From Pseudomonas sp. QTF5 (GTDB taxonomy: Bacteria; Pseudomonadota; Gammaproteobacteria; Pseudomonadales; Pseudomonadaceae): DNA of 64,000 bases. Where the stretch lies: positions 159,019 through 223,018 of the forward strand of contig NZ_AZRW02000005.1 of NCBI RefSeq assembly GCF_000512695.2, given 5' to 3'. A program made the translations under genes and the position numbers. This document shows, piece after piece, positions 44,489 through 52,295 of this stretch (positions are counted from its first letter, which is position 1; the number at the start of each line of letters is the position of its first letter). The notes beneath the pieces are model-generated. The model was not told the DNA's origin and searched no databases. It was given only the letters and a program-made list of their open reading frames with translations.

Positions 44489-45673
44489 ATGCGTGAAGTG
44501 GTGATCGTCGACAGCGTGCGGACCGGCCTGGCCAAATCCTTTCGCGGCAAGTTCAACATGACCCGTCCGGACGACATGGCGGCCCACTGTGTCAATGCGT
44601 TGCTCACGCGCAATGACGTCGACCCGGCCAGTGTCGAGGATTGCATCGTCGGCGCCGGCTCCAACGAAGGCGCCCAGGGCTTCAACATCGGCCGCAACGT
44701 CGCGGTGCTGTCGCACTTGGGCATCGGCACGGGTGGCATGACCCTTAACCGCTTCTGTTCGTCAGGCTTGCAGGCCATCGCCATTGCCGCCAATCAGATC
44801 GCTTCGGGCTGCAGCGACATCATCGTCGCCGGTGGTGTCGAGTCGATCAGCTTGACCATGAAAAGCGTCAACACCGACAACCTGATCAACCCGCTGCTGA
44901 AAGAGCAGGTGCCGGGCATCTATTTCCCCATGGGCCAGACCGCCGAAATCGTCGCGCGTCGTTACAACGTCAGTCGCCAAGAGCAGGATTTATACGCCCT
45001 GCAAAGCCAGCAACGTACCGCCCTGGCGCAGGCCGCCGGGTTGTTCAACGATGAAATCGTACCGATGGCGGTGAAGTATCGCGTTGAGGACAAGGTCACC
45101 GGCCAAGTGCAGATCCTTGACGGCATCGTCGACCACGACGACTGCAACCGCCCGGACACCACGTTGCAAAGTCTGGCCGGGTTGAAACCGGTGTTTGCCG
45201 AAGACGGCTCAGTGACCGCTGGCAACTCGTCGCAATTGTCCGATGGCGCTTCGATGACCCTGGTGATGAGCCTGGAGAAAGCCCTGGCGCTGGGGCTCAA
45301 GCCCAAAGCCTTCTTCCGCGGTTTTGCCGTGGCCGGGTGCCAGCCGGACGAGATGGGTATCGGCCCGGTGTTCTCGGTGCCGAAATTGCTCAAGGCCAAG
45401 GGTTTGCAGATTAGCGACATCGATTTGTGGGAGCTCAACGAAGCGTTCGCCTCGCAATGCCTGTACAGCCGCACTCGACTGGAAATCGACAACGACAAAT
45501 ACAACGTCAACGGCGGCTCGATTTCCATCGGCCATCCGTTCGGCATGACCGGTTCGCGTCAGGTCGGGCACATCGTGCGTGAGTTGCAGCGGCGAAACCT
45601 GCGCTACGGCATCGTCACCATGTGCGTGGGGGGCGGGATGGGGGCTACGGGGTTGTTTGAGGCGGTGCGTTAA
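44489..45673 (+). CDS. Thiolase family acetyl-CoA acyltransferase
   Basis: A 394-aa thiolase. The nucleophile Cys is in LNRFCSSGLQAIAIAANQI near residue 88. WELNEAFASQ, GGSISIGHPFGMTGSR and the second Cys in MCVGGGMGATG complete the site. It cleaves or forms 3-ketoacyl-CoA. I place the start at ATG 44489, giving the family N-terminus MREVVIVDSVRTGL. No other beta-oxidation gene adjoins it. Confidence 0.9.
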   Translation: MREVVIVDSVRTGLAKSFRGKFNMTRPDDMAAHCVNALLTRNDVDPASVEDCIVGAGSNEGAQGFNIGRNVAVLSHLGIGTGGMTLNRFCSSGLQAIAIAANQIASGCSDIIVAGGVESISLTMKSVNTDNLINPLLKEQVPGIYFPMGQTAEIVARRYNVSRQEQDLYALQSQQRTALAQAAGLFNDEIVPMAVKYRVEDKVTGQVQILDGIVDHDDCNRPDTTLQSLAGLKPVFAEDGSVTAGNSSQLSDGASMTLVMSLEKALALGLKPKAFFRGFAVAGCQPDEMGIGPVFSVPKLLKAKGLQISDIDLWELNEAFASQCLYSRTRLEIDNDKYNVNGGSISIGHPFGMTGSRQVGHIVRELQRRNLRYGIVTMCVGGGMGATGLFEAVR

Positions 45674-45779
45674 GTGATGCCGAGCGCGAAAAACTCGGGC
45701 TCTGGCGCGAGGTAAATAGGGTTTAGTTTTTTTGCGTCTGGTGCAAGAGAATTGCGAAAGCTGAGGTGGTTGGGTAGGC

Positions 45780-45815
45780 AGCGGAGACGATAGTCCCCGC
45801 TGTCTTTTGTTTTTC
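45780..45815 (+). terminator. Terminator between the thiolase and the phage tail module
   Basis: AGCGGAGAC and GTCCCCGCT pair around GATA with one mismatch, followed by GTCTTTTGTTTTT on the plus strand. It ends at the minus-strand methyltransferase stop and marks the edge of the prophage-derived segment. No repeat that would serve as an attachment site is evident nearby. Confidence 0.6.
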
Positions 45816-46665
45816 AGCCTGCTTTGATTAGCTTTTCGGCAATCCATTGCGCGATTTGCGTAACGACGGCGTTTCCGGCAGCGAAAGCCTCTGCAAGGTT
45901 GGACGCATCCAGTCCGAGGCAAAACCCATCATCTTCAGACGCTCGCTGCCGCTCAGCCATCTGATGCCATCCGTGCGGTTGAGCGACGAAAGTGGTACAG
46001 CCCATAGCGATTTGTGAGCCTGCTTTGTTTGCCAATAGAGTATTGGCAGCCCATGCATCCGCGGGGCGTGGCCATTGGATCTTGCTAGACGCTGGAGGTA
46101 TTGCTTCCACTGGCGCAGCGTCAGCCAGCAGCTCGATGGGGGGCATTCGTCGATGACCTGCGACCAGGAATATTCGACGACGTTGCTGGGGGACTCCGAA
46201 ATATTGAGCATTAAGCACTCGCCAGAATCCCACATACCCGCATTGCGCAAGGGCCCCGATGACTGTTTCAAAGTCTTGGCTATCGTTGATAGCGAGCAGG
46301 TTAACGACATTCTCAAGCACCACCCAGCGAGGTTGTGTCTCTTTGAGGATTCGTATGACTTCCCAGAATAGGCCGCTTCGTTGGCCGCGCAGGCCGCGGG
46401 TGTCTTTGTTGCTGGGTCTGGCGCCGGCCAGGCTGATGTCTTGGCAGGGAAAGCCGCCGGTGATGACGTCGACGGGGCTGAGGTTGTGGGCGCCGCAGTG
46501 GCGGACATCTTCGAATTGGGCGGCGTGAGGAAATCGATCGGCAAGCACAGCCCGGTTGATGGGGTTAAGTTCCACTTGCCAGGTGGTGCGGTAGCCTGCG
46601 TTTTCGAATCCGACATCAAAACCTCCTATGCCTGCGAACAGGCTTCCAATGGTGGGCTGGGGCAT
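45814..46665 (-). CDS. C5 cytosine DNA methyltransferase (phage-type)
   Basis: A 283-aa m5C methyltransferase. Motifs in order: I SLFAGIGGFDVGFENAG, IV GGFPCQDIS with the catalytic Cys near residue 74, VI ENVVNLL, VIII QQRRRIFLVAG and X EAFAAGNAVV. The target-recognition region is short. No partner endonuclease is visible, so it is an orphan enzyme likely to protect phage DNA. Its start lies inside com, 40 bp before the com stop, suggesting translational control by Com. Confidence 0.88.
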   Translation of the reverse strand: MPQPTIGSLFAGIGGFDVGFENAGYRTTWQVELNPINRAVLADRFPHAAQFEDVRHCGAHNLSPVDVITGGFPCQDISLAGARPSNKDTRGLRGQRSGLFWEVIRILKETQPRWVVLENVVNLLAINDSQDFETVIGALAQCGYVGFWRVLNAQYFGVPQQRRRIFLVAGHRRMPPIELLADAAPVEAIPPASSKIQWPRPADAWAANTLLANKAGSQIAMGCTTFVAQPHGWHQMAERQRASEDDGFCLGLDASNLAEAFAAGNAVVTQIAQWIAEKLIKAG

Positions 46666-46826
46666 GTCTGCTCTTTAATGGACAGATGCTCAGGGCATTC
46701 GGATAGGAGGCTCGGGGCCTTCAGGTGATTGAGTGTCCGGCAGCGCGGGCACTTGATTTGTAGTTCGATGAAGCCACGGATGGCGGCGAGTTTGCGGTGA
46801 CATTCGCCACAGCGAATTTCCTGCAT
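46626..46826 (-). CDS. com: Com-like zinc-finger translational regulator
   Basis: A 66-aa protein starting MQEIRCGECHRKLAAI with a second CPRCRTLN pair near residue 27. This is the CxxC...CxxC zinc finger of the phage Mu Com family. Mu Com binds mRNA and opens the start of the overlapping mom modification gene. Here com overlaps a DNA methyltransferase gene in the same way. I chose ATG 46826 (AAGGGG upstream) over a longer frame. Confidence 0.8.
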   Translation of the reverse strand: MQEIRCGECHRKLAAIRGFIELQIKCPRCRTLNHLKAPSLLSECPEHLSIKEQTCPSPPLEACSQA

Positions 46827-46828
46827 GG

Positions 46829-47338
46829 TTATGCCCCTTGCGCTGTTGGCCACCCCTTATCGAGCATGGCCGCCTTGTAAGTCCCTTTAGCCAATGCAGC
46901 AAGCAACTGACACTCGCGATCGAAACAGGCCTGGACGTGGACCCGCACGGCTTTGGCTAGGTCGATCAGTTGCGCTGCATTCAGTTCTACCGGCCCGCTT
47001 AGCGCCTTCCAGGTACAGGCATAAGCCGGATTGAGCACCGCAGATAGCGCGGCTGCTGTGATCAACGCTTGGCTTGCTCGGTGGGTATCAATACGAACGC
47101 CGTTGACGGTGATGCCTGCTACTTCATGCCGATAGCGCACGGCCGCAATTTGCGCGGCATCGTCGGCTGGCGCTCTAGGCGTTACGGTGAACAATCCATT
47201 CACGTATTGCATGCCTGACCGTGTGTCGTCGGAGCAAGCTACCCAAATTAAAGAGGGATGAAACCGTCCTTGCGGGTCGATGTTTGTAACTTCAGCTACT
47301 GTTGCGTTTTCTATACGTGCCCACATGCTCATCACCAT
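46829..47338 (-). CDS. DUF4376 tail-fibre-associated protein
   Basis: A 169-aa protein. The N-terminal part (IENATVAEVTNIDPQGRFHPSLIWVAC) and the DUF4376-type helical part (AQIAAVRYRHEVAGITVNGVRIDTHR) are common in genes just after a tail fibre. It probably assists or decorates the fibre. Its ATG overlaps the fibre stop codon. The nearest in-frame alternatives are ATGs four and twelve bases further in. Confidence 0.7.
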   Translation of the reverse strand: MVMSMWARIENATVAEVTNIDPQGRFHPSLIWVACSDDTRSGMQYVNGLFTVTPRAPADDAAQIAAVRYRHEVAGITVNGVRIDTHRASQALITAAALSAVLNPAYACTWKALSGPVELNAAQLIDLAKAVRVHVQACFDRECQLLAALAKGTYKAAMLDKGWPTAQGA

Positions 47339-48276
47339 TGAATTGTTATTTGCCCATCTGCGCCATCAGGTGCCGGACCGTCACTACGCCCGCCACCCCC
47401 TTGTCCCGGACTTCGCGGCTTTTGGTTATCGCTCCCTGCCGCCGTGGATACACCACCCCCACCACGTCCCCCGTGAAAGTCTGTGTTACTGCTATCGCCA
47501 ACAGGGAGGCCACCTTGGCCGAGGGTGCCGTTCTCATCACCACCCACACCTTGCCCCCCTTGTGGTCCTTGGCCATTGATAAAGCCGCCTGCTCCATTCG
47601 AGGCCCATAAGGTGGTTCCAAATGACGAGGTGCCACCGTTGGTGCCTGTGCTTCCATCCTCCAAACCACCCACACCACCTGAGCCCACCGTGACCGTTAC
47701 CGACGTAATACCGGTCAGGTCGACGAGCTTTTTGGCAATACCTCCGCCAGAGCCACCCGAAGGACCCGGTAATGATCCGGATCGGGCACCGCCACCGCCG
47801 CCTGCGATGACAATCACCCATGCTTTAGTTACGCCAGGCGGTACGTCCCAGGTGAATACCCCCGCCAACGAATAGACTTTTATGCCACGGAGCGGAAACA
47901 TTGCTGCGAGCGTTTTAGGCGTAATTATCGTGCGATCATCAGTGCCCGCTTTGACCAAGATTTGAGTTGCTATCCGCGCAATACCCGGCGCACTCGTAGT
48001 TGCCTGAACGACCTTGGCGCCGATCGCTTGGAACACCCTGAGCGCATTCATCGGCTTGTTAGTATCAGACCCTTTCTCTGCTTCCCGCTGGTTGGCAAAG
48101 GGAATACCGGAGCCATCGAGGAACGCATCGATTTTTTTCTTGAGCCAGCTTGTCCGGTTCGCCAGTTGTTTGGCCGGTAGGTTAGTAATGCCTTCTGGCC
48201 CACCCAGTACCGGGTCGGATGTTTCGAGTTGGTAGACGCCAGGCGCCCAGTCGGGTGATTCGGGTAAGTCGGCCAT
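47332..48276 (-). CDS. Phage tail fibre/adhesin with glycine-rich C-terminal domain
   Basis: A 314-aa fibre protein. The N-terminal 100 residues attach to the baseplate (DWAPGVYQLETSDPVLGGPEG, NRTSWLKKKIDAFL). The C-terminal half (about residues 150-314) is packed with Gly-rich motifs such as IAGGGGGARSGS and HGGRGGGG, as in adhesins that fold as polyglycine sandwiches. It likely sets host range. Start 48276 (MADLPESPDW) shares one base with the stop of gene I. Confidence 0.75.
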   Translation of the reverse strand: MADLPESPDWAPGVYQLETSDPVLGGPEGITNLPAKQLANRTSWLKKKIDAFLDGSGIPFANQREAEKGSDTNKPMNALRVFQAIGAKVVQATTSAPGIARIATQILVKAGTDDRTIITPKTLAAMFPLRGIKVYSLAGVFTWDVPPGVTKAWVIVIAGGGGGARSGSLPGPSGGSGGGIAKKLVDLTGITSVTVTVGSGGVGGLEDGSTGTNGGTSSFGTTLWASNGAGGFINGQGPQGGQGVGGDENGTLGQGGLPVGDSSNTDFHGGRGGGGVSTAAGSDNQKPRSPGQGGGGRSDGPAPDGADGQITIQW

Positions 48277-48821
48277 TAGCTGCTCCCATGGTTGTATTGG
48301 CCGTCGTAGCACGCGACGGCGTTGTAGCGAATGGCGACGGTCTGGTAGTCGAGCGATACCAGGCGGCAGCGTGCCGGGGCGATGGAAAGAAGCAGGCAGC
48401 GCAAGAGCATCGCCTGATCGTTGGTGATGACGCGTTTTAGAACGACCCGGTACAGCGGCCAGGCAGAAGCCTCGGTGCTCGGCTGCGCGTGTAGCCCTTC
48501 CTGGAGGGTGACTTCACCAAAGCCCAACAAACGAATGATTTCGCGGATCGCCCATGGCGTGCCCTTGAACCGATGCAGCTCAGAGGCGTTTTTGATTAAG
48601 TTGCGCTTGGCTTCTTCGGATTCGGCCAGGCCCCAGGCGGCTTCGTCGAGCAGCGAGAACTGATCGGCCAAGGCCGGTAGCAGCGAGGGTTTCACCAGGT
48701 CGATCAGGTAGACCAGCATCACGTTGAGATCGAGGTCGGCCAGTGCCTGGTTAAGCAGCTCGCACAGCAGCGCGAATCGTTCATCGTCAGCCAATGCAGG
48801 CGGCAGCGGCTGATCAGTCAT
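48276..48821 (-). CDS. Phage tail protein I (baseplate)
   Basis: A 181-aa baseplate protein of the P2 gpI family. ADDERFALLCELLNQALADLDLN at the N-terminus and LHRFKGTPWAIREIIRLLGFGEV near residue 85 are the family core. It joins the baseplate wedge to the fibres. Start ATG 48821 (MTDQPLPP) overlaps the end of gene J by 8 bp. Confidence 0.82.
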   Translation of the reverse strand: MTDQPLPPALADDERFALLCELLNQALADLDLNVMLVYLIDLVKPSLLPALADQFSLLDEAAWGLAESEEAKRNLIKNASELHRFKGTPWAIREIIRLLGFGEVTLQEGLHAQPSTEASAWPLYRVVLKRVITNDQAMLLRCLLLSIAPARCRLVSLDYQTVAIRYNAVACYDGQYNHGSS

Positions 48822-49935
48822 AGGCCACCCCGGCATCGATCAATTGGATGGCGGAGCAGTTTGCCCACTCATTGCCCTGCAACTCGCGCAAGCTTGCTGG
48901 TAGAAACAGATGGGCGCGGTACACGCCGGTGACTTGAAGCTCTGCGATGAGTTGTTCTGGCACCAGATCGCGGCCGAGACTGGCGCGGCATTCGGCGGCG
49001 TAGGCCTGCGCGGCGGCTTGTGCGGCTGCCATGGCGACGCTGCGGTCGGCGTTGGCGTAGAAGGTAATGTTTGCCTTGATTTGATAGGCGACCTCGGTGG
49101 GTGACAGCGCGCTGACCGTGTCGCACAGAGGGCGCAGTTTTTCGCCGCTGACCTGGTGCTCTATGCGTTGCAGTAGATCGTCCGTTGGTAAGCCGGTGAT
49201 GGTCAGTGGGAACAGCGCGACGTGGCCGTCTGGCTGGCCTTCGTCTGGGCCATTGACGGCGACGTCGATGATCGACTGGTGCACGGCCAGGGTGTGGTAG
49301 CGGTAAGCGGCACGACTGCCGGCGTTGCTGAAGGCTTCGGGGGCCAGGATGATGCGCTCGCGGTAGCGGTCATCGTCTTCATCTTGAGCACCGTGGGCGG
49401 TGATCGTGGTGTTGCTGGCCGTCAGGCCTGCCGCTGGCGAGCTACCGAGGGTGCTGATCTGGCCGACGGTCCAGCCGTTGCCTTGTTCGCCCGCGGTCAA
49501 GCAGGTTGCGGTGACGGTCACATGGGTTTGACCGACGGCCATCACCACATCCCGATCGGTGATGAAGGTGAGCTTGGCATCTTGAGTACTGACCCGAGTG
49601 CCGACTGGGATCAGTAGTGGCTGCGCCACGGCCGTGGGCATGGTGAAGCACACCGTGCAGCCGGCAGCCTGGGCCAGCAACCTTGGCGTGGCGACCAGTT
49701 CACCGAGGTAATCGAGGATCGGGCCGCGGGCGAATCGCACCAGCAGTTGTTCGCCGGCATTCTGGATGCTCATCTGCAACCGGGACACCGCGTAGGCAAT
49801 CTGGTCGATGTACAGCCGCTCGATCTGGGCCGGGTACAGGGTTTTGCCCGACTTCTGCTCGTAGCGGGCGATCAGTTGGGCCTCTAGCGCGGCGGGGTCT
49901 ATTTTGATGAGTTCGGGTTTAGGCAGCTCGCGCAT
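48814..49935 (-). CDS. Baseplate J/gp47 family protein
   Basis: A 373-aa baseplate wedge protein of the P2 gpJ/Mu gp47 family. Visible are RFARGPILDYLGELVATPRL near residue 70, VGTRVSTQDAKLTF, and GAQDEDDDRYRERIILAPEAFSNAGSRAAYRY near 185, the most typical stretch. It starts 17 bp before the end of the gp25-type gene. Confidence 0.9.
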   Translation of the reverse strand: MRELPKPELIKIDPAALEAQLIARYEQKSGKTLYPAQIERLYIDQIAYAVSRLQMSIQNAGEQLLVRFARGPILDYLGELVATPRLLAQAAGCTVCFTMPTAVAQPLLIPVGTRVSTQDAKLTFITDRDVVMAVGQTHVTVTATCLTAGEQGNGWTVGQISTLGSSPAAGLTASNTTITAHGAQDEDDDRYRERIILAPEAFSNAGSRAAYRYHTLAVHQSIIDVAVNGPDEGQPDGHVALFPLTITGLPTDDLLQRIEHQVSGEKLRPLCDTVSALSPTEVAYQIKANITFYANADRSVAMAAAQAAAQAYAAECRASLGRDLVPEQLIAELQVTGVYRAHLFLPASLRELQGNEWANCSAIQLIDAGVAYD

Positions 49936-50296
49936 AGGGCACCTCGGTCAACTGGGGTACTTCGCCGGCTACACGCCACTGCACGCGCACGGTAATTTGC
50001 GCGGCGTTGATCTGGATTTGCACCTGGACTACCGAGACGCGGGGTTCCCAGTGGCGAATCGCGTCGACGGCTTCGCGCACCAGGTGTGGCGTGACGCGGT
50101 TGGTGGGCCAGTCGAGGTACAGGTGCAGGTCGCTGCCAAATGTTGGACGATGGGGATCGCTGCCCTTGGGCGTGCTCAGGATGATGCGGATGGCCTGGTC
50201 GATGTCGCGCAGACCCTCGACCACCTCTCCGGAGGTACCCAGGGTTGGCTGCCAATGAGCGGCGGTGATGCTGGTATGGGGAATGGGCGTAGTCAT
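49919..50296 (-). CDS. GPW/gp25 family baseplate protein
   Basis: A 125-aa protein of the gpW/gp25 lysozyme-like baseplate wedge family. Visible are GLRDIDQAIRIILSTPKGSDPHRPTFGSDLHLYLDWP near residue 28 and the EAVDAIRHWEPRV segment. I start at ATG 50296; an ATG at 50311 adds five residues and neither has a strong ribosome site. In related tails gene V lies directly upstream, but here two plus-strand genes separate them. Confidence 0.87.
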   Translation of the reverse strand: MTTPIPHTSITAAHWQPTLGTSGEVVEGLRDIDQAIRIILSTPKGSDPHRPTFGSDLHLYLDWPTNRVTPHLVREAVDAIRHWEPRVSVVQVQIQINAAQITVRVQWRVAGEVPQLTEVPYARAA

Positions 50297-50376
50297 GGGC
50301 ACATGGTGCATGTGCCAATTAACGCTGGCTTTTAATCGAGTTTAAGGAGCCCTTCCGCTATAAGGAAGAACATCGA

Positions 50377-51048
50377 ATGGATCTTCAATTTGGAGAGCAC
50401 GCCTTGAGTAACAGCTATCATCCGCCTTTGTATCAGGCGCAACGATTCACGTGCCCACATTGCATGGCCTTTTCATCCATGGACTGGACTGCGTTGAAGG
50501 CACCAAAGTACCCAATAAAATTCATCATGATGGCTGCCTGCCAAGGTTGCGATAATTACAGTCTCTGGGTGCCTGTTAAAAACGCTGTGTCTGCGTTAGC
50601 CCTTATTAATATGGACTACAAGCTTGTTTACCCAGCAATTTCTCAAGCCCCGAATCCTGAAGAGAACATGCCCGACGAAATTAAGATCGATTTCGAGGAG
50701 GCTAGGCAGGTTTTTGGCAGTTCGCCTCGGGCGGCAGCCGCATTATTACGGCTGTGCGTGCAAAAGCTCTGTCATCAGCTTCTCGGCAAAAAAGGCGACA
50801 TTCACAAACAAATTGGTGAGCTTGTTGATAAAGGACTACCACCCCGTGTGCTGAAGGCCTTTGACACCATTCGCATCTTCGGAAATGAGTCTGTACACCC
50901 CGGAACCGTGAACCTCAATGACACCCCAGAGGTTGCCCTCGCGCTTTTCAGTTTGTTGAACATGGCGGTTCGTCACTGCATCACGGAGGAAAAGGAGCTG
51001 GAAGCGATCCGCGCTTTGACTCCTGAGACCAAGCGCAGAGAAATCTAG
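50377..51048 (+). CDS. Zinc-ribbon DUF4145 protein, cargo gene 1
   Basis: A 223-aa soluble protein. CPHC (residues 26-29) and CQGC (55-58) form an N-terminal zinc ribbon. Residues about 105-205 are a DUF4145 domain of the HEPN superfamily, with the RIFGNESVHPG motif (R166, N170, H174). DUF4145 is often found with or fused to restriction and other defence proteins. AAGGAAG precedes the ATG. It runs against the tail operon, is AT-richer than its neighbours, and is followed 40 bp later by a paralogue. Confidence 0.78.
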   Translation: MDLQFGEHALSNSYHPPLYQAQRFTCPHCMAFSSMDWTALKAPKYPIKFIMMAACQGCDNYSLWVPVKNAVSALALINMDYKLVYPAISQAPNPEENMPDEIKIDFEEARQVFGSSPRAAAALLRLCVQKLCHQLLGKKGDIHKQIGELVDKGLPPRVLKAFDTIRIFGNESVHPGTVNLNDTPEVALALFSLLNMAVRHCITEEKELEAIRALTPETKRREI

Positions 51049-51088
51049 CTACTATCCATGCTGTTGCCTCTTTCAGGATGAGCACTAA

Positions 51089-51781
51089 ATGTCTAAGCAT
51101 GTAGCCCCCACTTTCCACGCCAAAGCCTACACATGCATGTTTTGTTCGGTCCTCACATCCATGACTTGGGTTCCGCTGTGGATCCGTCAAGGTGGTGGAG
51201 TTAGGTTGTCGTCATTCCAGTTGTGCTATTGCGGCCATTGCGGTCAAAACAGTCTATGGTTGAACACTACCGAAAAGGACTTTGAAGATGAGCCGCCCGT
51301 TACTGGTCGATTGATCTTACCTTCAACCGCAGCCGCGCCTGTCGCTCATGTCGACCTTCCACCAGACTGCAAAGTGGATTTTGAAGAAGCTCGCGAGATT
51401 TCTAGTCGATCTCCTCGAGGAGCTGCAGCGTTACTTCGGTTGTGCCTTCAAAAGCTATGCATGGAGTTAGGTGGCAAGGGAAAAAAGGTTGATGACGACA
51501 TTGGTATGTTGGTGCGTGCTGGCCTCAACCCAAAAATCCAGCAAGCCTTTGACGTAGTCCGAATCACTGGAAATCATGCAGTGCATCCCGGAGAAATATC
51601 TCTAGAGGAGAATCCTGATCACGTCACGGTGATGTTTGAGATGATCAATCTCATTGTCGAAGAGCTGATCAGCCGTCCTAAACAAATAGAAGAACGTTTC
51701 AATAGCCTGCCGACAGGTGCTCTTGATGCAATATCTAGGCGCGATGCCCCGAAGCTTTTATCTAATGGTGGTGGTGATTAG
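51089..51781 (+). CDS. Zinc-ribbon DUF4145 protein, cargo gene 2
   Basis: A 230-aa paralogue of the preceding gene with the same layout: Cys pairs C16/C19 and C48/C51, then VDFEEAREISSRSPRGAAALLRLC and the HEPN-like VRITGNHAVHPG. Divergence between the two is high, so this is an old duplication or a paired system. Its 3' end overlaps the end of gene V by 20 bp on the opposite strand. Possible roles are defence or interference with other phages; none is shown. Confidence 0.78.
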   Translation: MSKHVAPTFHAKAYTCMFCSVLTSMTWVPLWIRQGGGVRLSSFQLCYCGHCGQNSLWLNTTEKDFEDEPPVTGRLILPSTAAAPVAHVDLPPDCKVDFEEAREISSRSPRGAAALLRLCLQKLCMELGGKGKKVDDDIGMLVRAGLNPKIQQAFDVVRITGNHAVHPGEISLEENPDHVTVMFEMINLIVEELISRPKQIEERFNSLPTGALDAISRRDAPKLLSNGGGD

Positions 51782-52295
51782 AGTTTCCACCGACGTCCAT
51801 GATTACCCCTGTCGCATTCACATTTCCGTTCACCTGCAGGTCACCGTTCAAGGTGACCTGCAGGATGTTCAACGTCGCCGAAGGTGACTTCACCACCACC
51901 GGCCCACCCGACTCAACCGTGATGTTGCGCCCGCACTTCACAATCAAAGCCCCCACACAATCCAGCGTCATCACCCCGGCCGCACGGTCGTAGGTCGATA
52001 CCGTCCCGTCGCTAAACCGCACATAGTCCGTGTCCTCATCCACTATCGGTGGCGGTTCGGCGGTTGAGTAGATGCCGCCCAGATATACGCCGCCCACGCC
52101 ATCCGCATCGAGCAGCACCGCCACTTGTTCACGCAGTTCGGGCATGAGCGGCCGGCGTTTTGTGCCCTGGGTGTTGTGTTGGGGCACGTTGAGCCAATAG
52201 GTCTGGAGGCCGTCGCGGTCATCCAGGTGGACGCGGATGCGGCAGCTGGGGTAGTCGATGGCGCTGACTTCGCCGTAGGCCAGGTCGATGGTCAT
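51762..52295 (-). CDS. Phage baseplate assembly protein V (spike)
   Basis: A 177-aa gpV/gp45-type spike protein. The N-terminal OB-fold part has YGEVSAIDYPSCRIRVHLDD and REQVAVLLDADGVGGVYLGGIY. A C-terminal beta-helix of repeated short strands follows (VESGGPVVVKS, QVTLNGDLQVNGNVNATG). It ends in NSNHHHH, reminiscent of the metal-binding HxH tip of P2 gpV. Start ATG 52295 overlaps the gene D stop (ATGA). Confidence 0.87.
   Translation of the reverse strand: MTIDLAYGEVSAIDYPSCRIRVHLDDRDGLQTYWLNVPQHNTQGTKRRPLMPELREQVAVLLDADGVGGVYLGGIYSTAEPPPIVDEDTDYVRFSDGTVSTYDRAAGVMTLDCVGALIVKCGRNITVESGGPVVVKSPSATLNILQVTLNGDLQVNGNVNATGVIMDVGGNSNHHHH

Noticed and set aside
45674..45813. Possible attachment site at the edge of the tail module
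   Set aside because: No direct repeat matching the far side of the module and no integrase or tRNA is visible.
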